Both the position numbers and the translations under genes were made by a program. 64,000 bases of DNA from Vibrio hepatarius (lineage in GTDB: Bacteria > Pseudomonadota > Gammaproteobacteria > Enterobacterales > Vibrionaceae), in the NCBI RefSeq assembly GCF_011806575.1, contig NZ_JAATOO010000007.1, forward strand, positions 156,454 to 220,453, given 5' to 3'. Each line of letters begins with the position of its first letter. Position 1 is the stretch's first letter. The notes beneath the pieces were generated by a model. The model saw only the letters and a program-made list of their open reading frames with translations. It was not told the origin of the DNA and ran no database searches. Shown here piece after piece: positions 1 through 8,407 of this stretch.

Positions 1-787
1 AGATGTGAACCTCGTCGCCCGGTGACACAGGTAACGAGACTTGTCCGTCACAACTGATTTCTTGCGTGCCACGGTTGTCTGGCGAGACAATCAATTTAAT
101 ACGGCGTTTACTATCAACAACCAATGGACGGCTCGACAGCGTATGCGGGAACATCGGTACGAGCGAAATTGCGTTTAGGCTAGGTGATAGAATGGGACCG
201 CCACCCGAGAGCGAATAAGCGGTAGAACCTGTCGGCGTGGACACAATGATGCCGTCTGCTCGCAAGGAAAACGCAAAGCTGTCGTCAATGTAGACTTCGA
301 ACTCGATCATGTGTGCGACTTGACCTGGGTGCAAAACGGCCTCATTTAACGCTGCGTTGTGGCTTTTCACTTGGCCGTGACGGTGAACTTCTGCTTCGAG
401 TAGAAAGCGTTGCTCTTCGATAAACTCACCTTTTAATACCGCTTCGAGTGCAGATTGAAAGTCTTCTGGGTTAAGGTCGGTTAAGAAACCTAAATTGCCA
501 CGGTTTACGCCGATAACAGAGACATTAAAGCGTGAAAGCACTCGTGCCGCGCCGAGCATATTGCCATCGCCGCCGACGACGATCGCCAAATCTGCGACTT
601 TGCCCAATTGGATCAGGCTAGCAAAATCTTCCTGAGGAACATCGTCTAGAATCTCGATCAATCTATCGTCGATAAAAACCTGATAACCTTCAGACTTTAG
701 CCAGGTATAAAGCTCCCTGTGAGTCTGAATTGCCTGCTGATCTCGTGGTTTACCAATGATGGCGATCACTTCAAAAGGTTTTTTCAT
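1..787 (-). CDS. nadK: NAD kinase (C-terminus cut by window edge)
   Basis: Phosphorylates NAD to NADP in the cytosol, using ATP, and so sets the NADPH pool. Reading the minus strand from the ATG at 787 gives [18 protein letters not shown]. The NAD kinase hallmark GGDGN falls at residues 72-76, an NEAVLHPG segment lies near residue 148, and a [19 protein letters not shown] segment follows. About 262 codons are visible; the family is usually near 290-300 residues, so only the last 30 or so are missing beyond position 1. It is divergent from grpE. In many gammaproteobacteria nadK sits between grpE and recN, which fits this placement. No frameshift was seen. Confidence 0.95.
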   Translation of the reverse strand, partial: MKKPFEVIAIIGKPRDQQAIQTHRELYTWLKSEGYQVFIDDRLIEILDDVPQEDFASLIQLGKVADLAIVVGGDGNMLGAARVLSRFNVSVIGVNRGNLGFLTDLNPEDFQSALEAVLKGEFIEEQRFLLEAEVHRHGQVKSHNAALNEAVLHPGQVAHMIEFEVYIDDSFAFSLRADGIIVSTPTGSTAYSLSGGGPILSPSLNAISLVPMFPHTLSSRPLVVDSKRRIKLIVSPDNRGTQEISCDGQVSLPVSPGDEVHI

Positions 788-808
788 AGGTTTTCCGCAC
801 TAAATAGG

Positions 809-837
809 CTTGAATCAATAATCTTCATCCCCATAAT
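809..837 (+). promoter_or_regulatory. Sigma-32 (heat-shock) promoter of grpE
   Basis: A -35 element CTTGAA (809-814) and a -10 element CCCCATAA (829-836) are separated by 14 bases. This matches the E. coli RpoH consensus (CTTGAA, 13-17 bases, CCCCATNT) almost exactly. It lies about 95 bases upstream of the grpE start and reads toward it, right behind the divergent nadK start. Confidence 0.85.
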
Positions 838-932
838 AATGGCAAGTTAGCTATTTATGCGAATTTTTGTGTCCCCCAGCGCGATAAATGTGATTTGCTG
901 GGAGCCAAATATAGTTGAATTCTGGAGATATC

Positions 933-1529
933 ATGAGCAACGAAGAAAACAAAGTTACTGAAGAAGAGCTAGATCAAATCATCGAGGAAGCTGAGAAGGT
1001 GGAAGCAGCTGCACAAGAAGCAGAAGCTGAACTTGAAGAAATTGGCGATGAGAAAGACGCTAAAATTGCTCAACTAGAAGCGGCACTGCTGACCAGCGAA
1101 GCAAAAGTGCAAGAACAGCAAGACTCTGTTCTTCGTGCGAAGGCAGAAGTTGAGAACATGCGTCGTCGTACCGAGCAAGAGATCGACAAAGCGCGTAAAT
1201 ACGCACTAAACAAATTTGCTGAAGAGCTTCTTCCGGTTATCGATAACTTAGAACGTGCGATTCAAGCAGCAGATAGTGAAGTTGAAGCGGTGAAGCCAAT
1301 TCTGGAAGGTGTGGAACTGACTCACAAAACTTTCGTTGATACGCTGGCGAAGTTTGGTCTGAAAGAAATCAACCCAGAAGGTGAAACTTTCAACCCAGAA
1401 TTGCACCAAGCGATGTCAATTCAAGAGAGCCCAGATCACGAATCAAACACTGTGATGTTCGTGATGCAAAAAGGTTACGAGCTGAATGGTCGTGTGATTC
1501 GTCCTGCAATGGTGATGGTTGCTAAATAA
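933..1529 (+). CDS. grpE: Nucleotide exchange factor GrpE
   Basis: Co-chaperone that releases ADP from DnaK and restarts its substrate cycle. The 198-residue protein has an acidic N-terminal stretch, a long coiled coil (about residues 30-90, rich in E/A/Q) and a C-terminal beta domain ending [12 protein letters not shown], the classic GrpE end. The start is the ATG at 933, placed by CTGGAGAT at 921-928; an in-frame TTG at 915 has no ribosome binding site and would add six residues. A sigma-32-type promoter lies upstream and a strong terminator follows, so it is probably monocistronic. It is separated from dnaK here by a transporter gene. Confidence 0.97.
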   Translation: MSNEENKVTEEELDQIIEEAEKVEAAAQEAEAELEEIGDEKDAKIAQLEAALLTSEAKVQEQQDSVLRAKAEVENMRRRTEQEIDKARKYALNKFAEELLPVIDNLERAIQAADSEVEAVKPILEGVELTHKTFVDTLAKFGLKEINPEGETFNPELHQAMSIQESPDHESNTVMFVMQKGYELNGRVIRPAMVMVAK

Positions 1530-1560
1530 GCAACTGACGACAACCCGTTCAAATTTTGTA

Positions 1561-1589
1561 AAAGAGAGGCCAAAAGCCTCTCTTTTTTT
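1561..1589 (+). terminator. Rho-independent terminator of grpE
   Basis: A 10-bp stem (1561-1570 with 1576-1585) with a 5-base loop is followed by a run of T ending at 1589, 30 bases after the grpE stop codon. Confidence 0.9.
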
Positions 1590-1821
1590 GATCCTGTCAG
1601 ACCAGTTTATTAGGTTCGGTATAAGGCGTTGGTTTGGGGAAAAAGTTTCCCTATGAGTTTATTTTGAAAATAAGTTTCCAATACGATATATGTAACATTA
1701 TTGTAAATAAATGCTTTGATTTGTAATTTTTTTGTGTATTGTGCGTGGTGTCTGCCGAAGATTCTAGGTAGATAAGCTACAAAACTATAAATATCTAACA
1801 CAACATTTTGGAGATTGAGGC

Positions 1822-3105
1822 ATGGATAAATCGCTTTCGAGTAAGATTTTTGTCGGTCTATTTGCTGGCTTACTCATCGGTACCGCGATTCAGTACTTAT
1901 TTAGCGGTATTGCGATTTTTGATACGTACTTACTAGGTGCGGCAGAAGGGGTAGGTGGTATGTTTGTATCACTGATCAAACTATTGGTTGTGCCTCTGGT
2001 TTACGTATCTATCGTCTGCGGTATTGTTGATCTAAAAGACATCACTGCATTTGGTCGTCTTGGTGGAAAAACTTTTGCTCTTTACATTATCAACACCATC
2101 ATCGCCATCACTGCAGCGTTAACTATCGGCATGATTGTTCAACCGGGTGCTGACGCGCATCTGGCAGGGACAATTTCAGAGTCGATTCAACTGACAACGA
2201 CTGAAACCCCAGATATTTTCTCTCTAGTGGTTAACATCGTACCTAGCAACCCTGTCCAAGCATTTGCCAACGGCGACATGTTACAAATCATCTTTATGGC
2301 GATTTTGACTGGTCTAGCGATTCAAGCGCTTGATTCTCGTGGTGGTCCTGCCATTCGTACCTTTAAGATGGCGAATGAGATCATGATGAAGCTGGTGGGC
2401 CTTGTGATGAGCCTAGCACCATACGGTGTTCTTGCGCTGATGATTCAGTTGGGTGCAACGCTTGATGCGCACACGCTACTGTCAGTAGCTGGCTACGTCG
2501 CATTGGTTATTGCCATGTTGGTGTTCTGGATTTTCGTGTTCTACCCAACAGCGGTAGGCCTAGCAACAGGTACTTCTCCAAAAACTTTCTTGCGTGCAAC
2601 TCGTGAACAGATCTTGTTCTCGTTATCGACGGCAAGCTCTAACGCAACTATTCCAGTAACCATGCGTACGCTGACAGACAAGCTGAAAGTGTCTAAGTCG
2701 GTGGCGGGTTTCGGTGTGCCACTTGGCGCAACAATGAACATGTCTGGTGTCTCTATTTACATTACGCTAGCAACAATTTTTGTCGCGAACGCATTTGGTC
2801 AACCAATTAACTCAGCGGATGTATTTACTCTTGGTCTAACTATCCTACTGCTATCGGTTGGTGCGGGTGGCGTTCCGGGCGGCGGTATCGTTATGGTCGG
2901 TGTGTTGCTTCACCAACTCGGTCTACCACCAGAAGGTTTGGCGATTGTTGCTGCGGTTGACCGTATTAACGATATGTTCTGTACCTCGTCAAACGTGGTA
3001 GGCGATACAGCGGTGAACACAATCGTAGCGAAAACCGAAGGCGAAATTGATAAAGCGGAAGTGGAAACCGAAGTCGAGGCAAAGCCAGCGCAAGCAAACG
3101 CGTAA
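1822..3105 (+). CDS. SLC1/DAACS-family cation-coupled amino acid or dicarboxylate symporter
   Basis: A 427-residue inner-membrane carrier of the glutamate transporter (GltP/GltPh/EAAT) fold. Multiple hydrophobic segments run throughout, with the hairpin-1 serine-rich signature SSNATIP (about residues 274-280) and the TM8 segment VDRINDMFCTSSNVVGD. Two substrate and ion residues differ from acidic amino acid carriers. The NMDG motif reads NMSG (306-309), and the arginine that pairs with a side-chain carboxylate (R397 in GltPh) is C387, as in mammalian neutral carriers of the ASCT2 type. The tail is acidic and low-complexity. The start ATG has GGAGATTGAGGC upstream. It lies alone between terminators, separating grpE from dnaK. 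The substrate is not predictable; a neutral amino acid is my inference. Confidence 0.88.
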   Translation: MDKSLSSKIFVGLFAGLLIGTAIQYLFSGIAIFDTYLLGAAEGVGGMFVSLIKLLVVPLVYVSIVCGIVDLKDITAFGRLGGKTFALYIINTIIAITAALTIGMIVQPGADAHLAGTISESIQLTTTETPDIFSLVVNIVPSNPVQAFANGDMLQIIFMAILTGLAIQALDSRGGPAIRTFKMANEIMMKLVGLVMSLAPYGVLALMIQLGATLDAHTLLSVAGYVALVIAMLVFWIFVFYPTAVGLATGTSPKTFLRATREQILFSLSTASSNATIPVTMRTLTDKLKVSKSVAGFGVPLGATMNMSGVSIYITLATIFVANAFGQPINSADVFTLGLTILLLSVGAGGVPGGGIVMVGVLLHQLGLPPEGLAIVAAVDRINDMFCTSSNVVGDTAVNTIVAKTEGEIDKAEVETEVEAKPAQANA

Positions 3106-3131
3106 GCGACTTATTCTTTCACTAGTAGTTT

Positions 3132-3159
3132 AAAAGCGAGGCCAAGTGTCTCGCTTTTT
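3132..3159 (+). terminator. Terminator after the SLC1-type symporter
   Basis: The nine-base arm 3132-3140 pairs with 3150-3158 around a 9-base loop, and the T-run reaches 3159. Confidence 0.85.
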
Positions 3160-3186
3160 CATTGGTCATAAATAACCTTGTTCAAA

Positions 3187-3213
3187 TTGAACTAGCCATT
3201 TTAGTCCCCATAA
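3187..3213 (+). promoter_or_regulatory. Distal sigma-32-like promoter upstream of dnaK
   Basis: TTGAAC (3187-3192) is followed 13 bases later by CCCCATAA (3206-3213). The -10 matches the heat-shock consensus; the -35 lacks the leading C. It is the first of three such elements before dnaK and implies a 5' leader of about 200 bases. Confidence 0.5.
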
Positions 3214-3267
3214 ATTGACACATACGATGGGTTTAAAGAAAAAAATGCGTTTTTTTTTACTTTGTCC

Positions 3268-3294
3268 CTTGAAAACCTATTCGACGCCCTTATC
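3268..3294 (+). promoter_or_regulatory. Middle sigma-32-like promoter of dnaK
   Basis: CTTGAAAA begins at 3268 and CCCTTATC lies at 3287-3294, with a 13-base spacer. The -35 is perfect for RpoH and the -10 is imperfect. Confidence 0.6.
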
Positions 3295-3342
3295 TATGGG
3301 GCATAGAGAAGCAAACATAATTATTTTTGTTTGTGAGCAAGG

Positions 3343-3370
3343 GTTGAAACCCGATTCTCCATCCCCACAT
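3343..3370 (+). promoter_or_regulatory. Proximal sigma-32-like promoter of dnaK
   Basis: GTTGAAAC (3343-3350) and CCCCACAT (3363-3370) are spaced 14 bases apart, counted from GTTGAA. The transcript would start about 40 bases before the dnaK ATG at 3417. Confidence 0.65.
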
Positions 3371-3416
3371 AGGGGATATAGCAAAACGAAAATAGAATTT
3401 ATTCGGAGATAGCCTG

Positions 3417-5330
3417 ATGGGTAAAATCATTGGTATTGACTTAGGTACTACTAACTCTTGTGTTGCCGTACTAGACGGTGACAAACCACGCGTAATCGAA
3501 AATGCGGAAGGTGAGCGTACAACAGCATCAGTTATTGCATACACAGATGGTGAGACGCTAGTAGGTCAGCCTGCAAAACGTCAAGCAGTAACAAACCCAG
3601 AAAACACGCTATTTGCAATTAAGCGTCTAATCGGTCGTCGTTTCGAAGACGAAGAAGTTCAGCGTGACATCGAAATCATGCCTTACAAAATCGTTAAGGC
3701 AGACAACGGTGATGCATGGGTAGAAGCGAAAGGCCAAAAAATGGCTGCTCCTCAGGTTTCTGCTGAAGTACTTAAGAAAATGAAGAAAACTGCTGAAGAC
3801 TTCCTTGGTGAGGAAGTAACTGGCGCAGTTATCACAGTTCCTGCTTACTTTAACGATGCTCAGCGTCAAGCAACTAAAGATGCTGGCCGTATTGCAGGTC
3901 TAGAAGTTAAACGTATCATCAACGAACCAACAGCGGCAGCGCTGGCTTACGGCCTAGACAAGAAAGGCGGTGACCGCACTATCGCTGTTTACGACCTTGG
4001 TGGTGGTACATTCGATATCTCAATCATCGAGATTGACGAAGTTGAAGGCGAGAAAACGTTCGAAGTACTAGCAACTAACGGTGACACTCACCTAGGTGGT
4101 GAAGACTTTGATAACCGTCTAATCAACTACTTGGTTGAAGAGTTCAAGAAAGAACAAGGTATCGATCTTAAGAACGATCCACTAGCAATGCAGCGTGTTA
4201 AAGAAGCAGCAGAAAAAGCGAAAATCGAGCTTTCTTCTACTTCGCAAACAGACGTAAACCTACCTTACGTGACTGCAGATGCGACTGGTCCTAAGCACAT
4301 GAACGTAAAAGTGACTCGTGCGAAACTAGAATCTCTAGTTGAAGACCTAGTACAACGTTCTCTTGAGCCACTAAAAGTTGCTCTAGCTGACGCTGATCTA
4401 TCAGTAAACGACATCACTGACGTAATCCTAGTGGGTGGTCAGACTCGTATGCCTATGGTTCAAGCGAAAGTAGCTGAGTTCTTTGGTAAAGAAGCGCGTC
4501 GTGACGTGAACCCAGACGAAGCAGTAGCAATGGGTGCTGCAGTTCAGGGTGGTGTACTTGCTGGTGAAGTTAAAGACGTTCTACTACTAGACGTAACTCC
4601 ACTGTCTCTAGGTATCGAGACAATGGGTGGCGTAATGACTAAGCTAGTTGAGAAGAACACAACGATCCCAACTAAAGCGAACCAAGTTTTCTCTACTGCA
4701 GAAGACAACCAGAGCGCGGTAACTATCCACGTTCTACAAGGTGAGCGTAAGCAAGCGATGTACAACAAGTCTCTAGGTCAATTCAACCTAGAAGGCATCC
4801 AGCCTGCACCACGTGGCATGCCACAAATTGAAGTCACTTTCGACCTTGATGCGGACGGTATCCTACACGTATCAGCGAAAGACAAGCAGACTGGTAAAGA
4901 GCAGAAGATCACTATCCAGGCATCTGGCGGTCTAAGCGACGATGAAATCGAGAAAATGGTTCAAGAAGCAGAAGCTAACAAAGAAGCGGACAAGAAGTTC
5001 GAAGAGCTAGCAGCTGCACGTAACCAAGCTGACCAAATGATCCACGGTACTCGTAAGCAAATCGAAGAAGCAGGTGATGCTCTTCCAGCGGACGAGAAAG
5101 AGAAGATCGAAGCTGCAATTACAGAACTTGAAGAAGCTCGTAAAGGCGAAGACAAAGAAGCGATTGATGCAAAAGTTCAAGCTCTAATGACTGCTGCTCA
5201 AAAGCTAATGGAAATCGCTCAGCAACAAGCTCAAGCACAACAAGGTGCTGAAGCTGGCGCTCAACAAGAGTCTGCACAAGACGATGTTGTAGACGCAGAG
5301 TTTGAAGAAGTTAAAGACGATAAGAAGTAA
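3417..5330 (+). CDS. dnaK: Hsp70 chaperone DnaK
   Basis: ATP-dependent cytosolic chaperone that works with DnaJ and GrpE and binds exposed hydrophobic peptides. The 637-residue product starts [15 protein letters not shown]. It has the Hsp70 signatures [12 protein letters not shown] (about 195-206) and [10 protein letters not shown] (about 337-346), the linker [10 protein letters not shown] near 390-400, the substrate-binding domain, and an acidic tail ending [10 protein letters not shown]. The start is supported by CGGAGATAGCCTG just upstream. Codon use is strongly biased toward CTA and GTA-type codons shared with nagE and sucCD here, as expected for a highly expressed gene. Three sigma-32-like promoters lie upstream. 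Confidence 0.99.
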   Translation: MGKIIGIDLGTTNSCVAVLDGDKPRVIENAEGERTTASVIAYTDGETLVGQPAKRQAVTNPENTLFAIKRLIGRRFEDEEVQRDIEIMPYKIVKADNGDAWVEAKGQKMAAPQVSAEVLKKMKKTAEDFLGEEVTGAVITVPAYFNDAQRQATKDAGRIAGLEVKRIINEPTAAALAYGLDKKGGDRTIAVYDLGGGTFDISIIEIDEVEGEKTFEVLATNGDTHLGGEDFDNRLINYLVEEFKKEQGIDLKNDPLAMQRVKEAAEKAKIELSSTSQTDVNLPYVTADATGPKHMNVKVTRAKLESLVEDLVQRSLEPLKVALADADLSVNDITDVILVGGQTRMPMVQAKVAEFFGKEARRDVNPDEAVAMGAAVQGGVLAGEVKDVLLLDVTPLSLGIETMGGVMTKLVEKNTTIPTKANQVFSTAEDNQSAVTIHVLQGERKQAMYNKSLGQFNLEGIQPAPRGMPQIEVTFDLDADGILHVSAKDKQTGKEQKITIQASGGLSDDEIEKMVQEAEANKEADKKFEELAAARNQADQMIHGTRKQIEEAGDALPADEKEKIEAAITELEEARKGEDKEAIDAKVQALMTAAQKLMEIAQQQAQAQQGAEAGAQQESAQDDVVDAEFEEVKDDKK

Positions 5331-5338
5331 TTCAATTG

Positions 5339-5364
5339 CCGAGTAGACTGAAACGTCTACTCGG
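5339..5364 (+). other. Hairpin just after dnaK, no T-run
   Basis: A perfect 10-bp stem (5339-5348 with 5355-5364) has a 6-base loop, nine bases after the dnaK stop. No T-run follows, so it looks like an mRNA 3'-end stabiliser or processing structure rather than a full terminator. Confidence 0.7.
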
Positions 5365-5390
5365 GTTGAAGCTCCTTATTGGAATCTCTT

Positions 5391-5422
5391 TGCGGGCGTT
5401 TGAGGTAACTCTAACGCCCGCA
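5391..5422 (+). other. Second hairpin in the dnaK-dnaJ gap
   Basis: A perfect 10-bp GC-rich stem (5391-5400 with 5413-5422) encloses a 12-base loop. It is followed only by TGTTTG, so it is at best a weak terminator or an mRNA processing site. A third short stem (5498-5504 with 5509-5515) lies 26 bases before the dnaJ start. Confidence 0.65.
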
Positions 5423-5541
5423 TGTTTGTAGATAAGAATGTCTTTCTAGCTAAGCGCTTTTCTGATGAAAGCCTTTACCTAAAACGATACAAACACCAAG
5501 CGGCAGTGGCCGTTTGCAGTACTACATTGGTGACGAAGAAC

Positions 5542-6684
5542 ATGTCAAAACGTGATTTTTACGAAGTATTAGGCGTAAGCCGTGATGCATCAGAGCGCGA
5601 TATCAAGAAGGCGTACAAACGCCTTGCAATGAAATTCCACCCGGACCGTAACCAGGGTGATGAATCTGCTGCGGATAAGTTTAAAGAAGTAAAAGAAGCG
5701 TACGAAATCCTAACCGACCCTCAGAAGAAAGCCGCGTACGACCAATACGGTCACGCAGCCTTTGAACAAGGCGGTATGGGCGGTGGCGGCTTCGGTGGTG
5801 GCAGCGCTGATTTCGGTGACATCTTTGGCGATGTATTTGGTGATATCTTCGGCGGCGGTCGTCGTGGCGGCGGTCATGCCCGCGCACAACGCGGAGCAGA
5901 CCTGCGTTACAACATGGAACTGACGCTTGAAGAAGCCGTTCGCGGTGTGTCAAAAGAAATCGAAGTACCAACACTGGTTCACTGTGATAGCTGTGACGGT
6001 AGCGGCGCGAAGAAAGGCACGTCAGCGGAAACTTGTGGTACCTGTCATGGTCACGGCCAAGTGCAGATGCGCCAAGGTTTCTTTGCTGTTCAGCAGACCT
6101 GTCCTACCTGTCATGGTAAAGGTAAGATCATTAAAGACCCATGTAATGTGTGTCATGGTCAAGGTCGTAAGCAGAAAACCAAAACACTTAACGTTAAGAT
6201 CCCTGCGGGCGTGGATACTGGTGACCGTATTCGTCTATCTGGCGAAGGTGAAGCCGGCGAAATGGGCGCACCAGCCGGTGACCTATATGTTCAGGTACAC
6301 GTGAAAGACCACCATATCTTCGAACGTGACGGAAACAACCTGTACTGTGAAGTTCCAGTAAGTTTTGCAATGGCAGCTCTGGGTGGGGAAGTTGAAGTCC
6401 CGACACTCGATGGTCGTGTAAACCTGAAAGTGCCTTCTGAAACGCAAACTGGCCGTATGTTCCGTATGCGTGGCAAAGGCGTGAAAGGCGTTCGTGGTGG
6501 CGGTATCGGCGACTTAATCGTTAAATTGGTTGTTGAAACGCCAGTGAACCTAAGCTCTCGTCAAAAAGACTTACTGAAAGAGTTTGAAGAATCTTGTGGC
6601 GGCGAAGCGGCAACGAAGCACAAGCCAAAGTCTGAAGGTTTCTTTAACGGCGTGAAGAAGTTCTTTGATGACCTAACCAGCTAA
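5542..6684 (+). CDS. dnaJ: Co-chaperone DnaJ (Hsp40)
   Basis: Delivers clients to DnaK and stimulates its ATPase. The 380-residue protein has an N-terminal J domain (about 1-70, with HPD in MKFHPDRNQ), a Gly/Phe-rich linker (about 75-115), and four CxxCxGxG zinc-finger repeats ([32 protein letters not shown]; about 147-205). A C-terminal beta-sandwich substrate domain follows. The ATG at 5542 is preferred because [12 protein letters not shown] is the universal DnaJ start; the frame stays open upstream but shows no homology-like sequence there. It probably shares a heat-shock transcript with dnaK, moderated by hairpins in the 211-base gap. Confidence 0.98.
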   Translation: MSKRDFYEVLGVSRDASERDIKKAYKRLAMKFHPDRNQGDESAADKFKEVKEAYEILTDPQKKAAYDQYGHAAFEQGGMGGGGFGGGSADFGDIFGDVFGDIFGGGRRGGGHARAQRGADLRYNMELTLEEAVRGVSKEIEVPTLVHCDSCDGSGAKKGTSAETCGTCHGHGQVQMRQGFFAVQQTCPTCHGKGKIIKDPCNVCHGQGRKQKTKTLNVKIPAGVDTGDRIRLSGEGEAGEMGAPAGDLYVQVHVKDHHIFERDGNNLYCEVPVSFAMAALGGEVEVPTLDGRVNLKVPSETQTGRMFRMRGKGVKGVRGGGIGDLIVKLVVETPVNLSSRQKDLLKEFEESCGGEAATKHKPKSEGFFNGVKKFFDDLTS

Positions 6685-6702
6685 GTTCGGTCTGAGTTCA
6701 AT

Positions 6703-6732
6703 AAAAAAGCCTGCAGTAATGCAGGCTTTTTT
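6703..6732. terminator. Bidirectional terminator between dnaJ and the minor pilin gene
   Basis: A 13-bp stem (6703-6715 with 6720-6732) has a GTAA loop and A/T runs on both sides. It serves dnaJ on plus and the converging pilin gene on minus. Confidence 0.92.
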
Positions 6733-6747
6733 GATCGGTTTAATCTG

Positions 6748-7185
6748 TTATTTCCAACACGCTGATGGTGTTCCTTCGCCTGTTTGAGTTAAGGTCAGGC
6801 TGGTGTAACTTGTACCGTCACACTTATCGCTGTTTTGCCCTTTGGTTGACTGCGGTGTCGCTGTGATCGTGTAGCCCGTGGAGGTGGTGGTAAGACTCAT
6901 CGCGTATCGGTCCGTATCACTGTCGCAGATTATACAAACACCGCCAGATATGATGCCTGTCGCTGAATAGCCCGCGTTATAATTTTCTTCTAACTTAAGT
7001 TGTATTTTTGCCATGTCAGCGAGCGCTTGGCTTCTGTGTCCCTCTACTACATATGCGGTGTAGCTCGGTAGTGCGATCGCCGCAAGGATTCCGAGTATCA
7101 CTACTGCGATCATTATTTCGATCAGACTCATACCTTTCTCATTGCAAGTCATTCTTTTGCATCTAATTTTTCGAATCATTTCCAT
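6748..7185 (-). CDS. Type IV minor pilin, PilE-like
   Basis: A type IV pilin-like protein, probably a minor subunit of the DNA-uptake or adhesive pilus, exported to the inner membrane and cleaved by the prepilin peptidase. The prepilin site is CNEKG|MSLIEIMIAVVILG, with glycine at -1 and glutamate at +5, followed by a 20-residue hydrophobic helix. A soluble domain with two C-terminal cysteines (DKC and ACWK) fits the D-region disulfide loop; a CIIC pair lies mid-domain. The ATG at 7185 is chosen for its AGAGGTGG ribosome binding site seven bases upstream, giving an 18-residue leader; ATG 7152 would give a more usual 7-residue leader. It is divergent from the other pilin genes. V. cholerae has a similar pilin next to dnaJ (from memory). 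Confidence 0.85.
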   Translation of the reverse strand: MEMIRKIRCKRMTCNEKGMSLIEIMIAVVILGILAAIALPSYTAYVVEGHRSQALADMAKIQLKLEENYNAGYSATGIISGGVCIICDSDTDRYAMSLTTTSTGYTITATPQSTKGQNSDKCDGTSYTSLTLTQTGEGTPSACWK

Positions 7186-7281
7186 TTGTTCCACCTCTGC
7201 CGTCAATCTATTTTTGGTAGCTGATAGCATCGGTGCAAGCGGATTCGTATAAATCACATTGTTTTCAAAGGAATTTGGGAA

Positions 7282-7788
7282 ATGCCTCGCGGGTTTACTC
7301 TATTGGAATTACTCATCACTATCGTCGTTCTCACAGCGATGATGGCGTTTGCTGTCCCGAGCTTTTCAGCTTTGTCGGGGCAAACAAAAATGACCCAGTT
7401 AGCAAGCTCCTTGCAGACGTTTCTCCACCAAGCAAAATCAGAAGCGGTATTTCGCAATCAAGATTTGTGGGCACATATTGAGATGCCGACTAACCCGGAT
7501 TCCACCGGCTCGTGGCGGATTGTTTTGACAGATGCGGATGCCCCAGGAGTGGGGACCACATTTAAGGTCTTTTCTGGCTCACCTTATATCAACATTAGCG
7601 TTGCTCCTAACTACGCTTCAGACCAAATAAAGCTTGATGGCGTACGTGGGAAGATCACCGGAGGTTCCATTTCGTTTCATCCGGCAGACGACAGTAGCGA
7701 AGAGCTGGTTCTTAAATCATCGTATGGGGCGAGTCGTATTGTAGTCTGTGGAGAAGGGGGAAGCCGCTATGGTTACCCAGCTTGCTAA
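7282..7788 (+). CDS. FimT/GspH-family minor pilin
   Basis: A 168-residue minor pilin of the FimT/GspH type. The very short leader MPRG is followed by FTLLELLITIVVLTAMMAF, with E at +5 of the mature protein. The soluble part resembles the GspH domain (QTFLHQAKSEAVFRNQ helix, beta strands, and a C-terminal CGEGGSRYGYPAC disulfide-sized loop). FimT homologues prime type IV pilus assembly and in some bacteria bind DNA during uptake. AAGGA at 7268-7272 supports the start. It is the first of four overlapping genes and overlaps the next by 20 bases. The DNA-uptake role is inferred from family and context. Confidence 0.85.
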   Translation: MPRGFTLLELLITIVVLTAMMAFAVPSFSALSGQTKMTQLASSLQTFLHQAKSEAVFRNQDLWAHIEMPTNPDSTGSWRIVLTDADAPGVGTTFKVFSGSPYINISVAPNYASDQIKLDGVRGKITGGSISFHPADDSSEELVLKSSYGASRIVVCGEGGSRYGYPAC

Positions 7789-8407
7789 AAAGCAGAAAGG
7801 TGCATCGTTGATTGAATTTATGATCGCTTCGGTGATCGGCGTGATTGCGATTGGCATTATCGGCTCGCTGTTTATTTCGTCACAACGTACGGCAAGCAAA
7901 CGTGGTCAGGAATTGTTATTGCTGCAGAACATGGCGGGTACGTTACAACAGATAAAAGAGGACGCCCAGAGAGCGGGATATGATGGTGTCGACACAGGAT
8001 CATTAAAGCTCTCCGGCGCAACTGACACCATTCACGTACAAAACTCACCGGACATGTTGGGGTACATTTACCGTATTGCGTCATCTGGTTCTGCAAGCTT
8101 GCGCAGTGTCGTCTATCGACATGCTCCGGTTTCAGGTAGCGCGAGTTCTCTGAAGATATGCGAAAAAACTCAGTCTTCGCCGATGTTGGTCGCTTCGGCT
8201 GCAGATTCGGGTTACCACGGAGTGTGTTTTTCTGTTTTTGACCCTAAGCAAATCGACGTTACCGCGTTCTCAGCTGTAACCCATTCGGTAGGGGGGGGTA
8301 AGGTGAGTAGCGCGGTGACGACTGTCTCGATGACCGCTCAGCTAACCAACAACGCTTTAGTCAACCAAACGATGAGCGTTGAAATCAAACACAGGAATTG
8401 GCAATGA
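7769..8407 (+). CDS. PilW-like minor pilin
   Basis: A 212-residue prepilin-like protein with leader MVTQLAKKQKG and mature start ASLIEFMIASVIGVIAIGIIG (E at +5). The remainder is a low-similarity soluble domain with two cysteines, as usual for PilW-type minor pilins that sit at the pilus tip complex. The ATG at 7769 follows the purine-rich GGAGAAGGGGG; an in-frame GTG at 7748 lacks a site. It overlaps the FimT-like gene by 20 bases and the next gene by an ATGA junction, which indicates translational coupling. The PilW name rests on position and size; a GspJ-like assignment is possible. Confidence 0.75.
   Translation: MVTQLAKKQKGASLIEFMIASVIGVIAIGIIGSLFISSQRTASKRGQELLLLQNMAGTLQQIKEDAQRAGYDGVDTGSLKLSGATDTIHVQNSPDMLGYIYRIASSGSASLRSVVYRHAPVSGSASSLKICEKTQSSPMLVASAADSGYHGVCFSVFDPKQIDVTAFSAVTHSVGGGKVSSAVTTVSMTAQLTNNALVNQTMSVEIKHRNWQ

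Noticed and set aside
1610..1801. A 63-codon minus-strand frame upstream of the symporter gene
   Set aside because: AT-rich intergenic DNA, no ribosome site, no protein-like composition.
3215..3412. A 65-codon frame before dnaK
   Set aside because: It spans the tandem heat-shock promoters, lacks a ribosome site, and looks like leader DNA.
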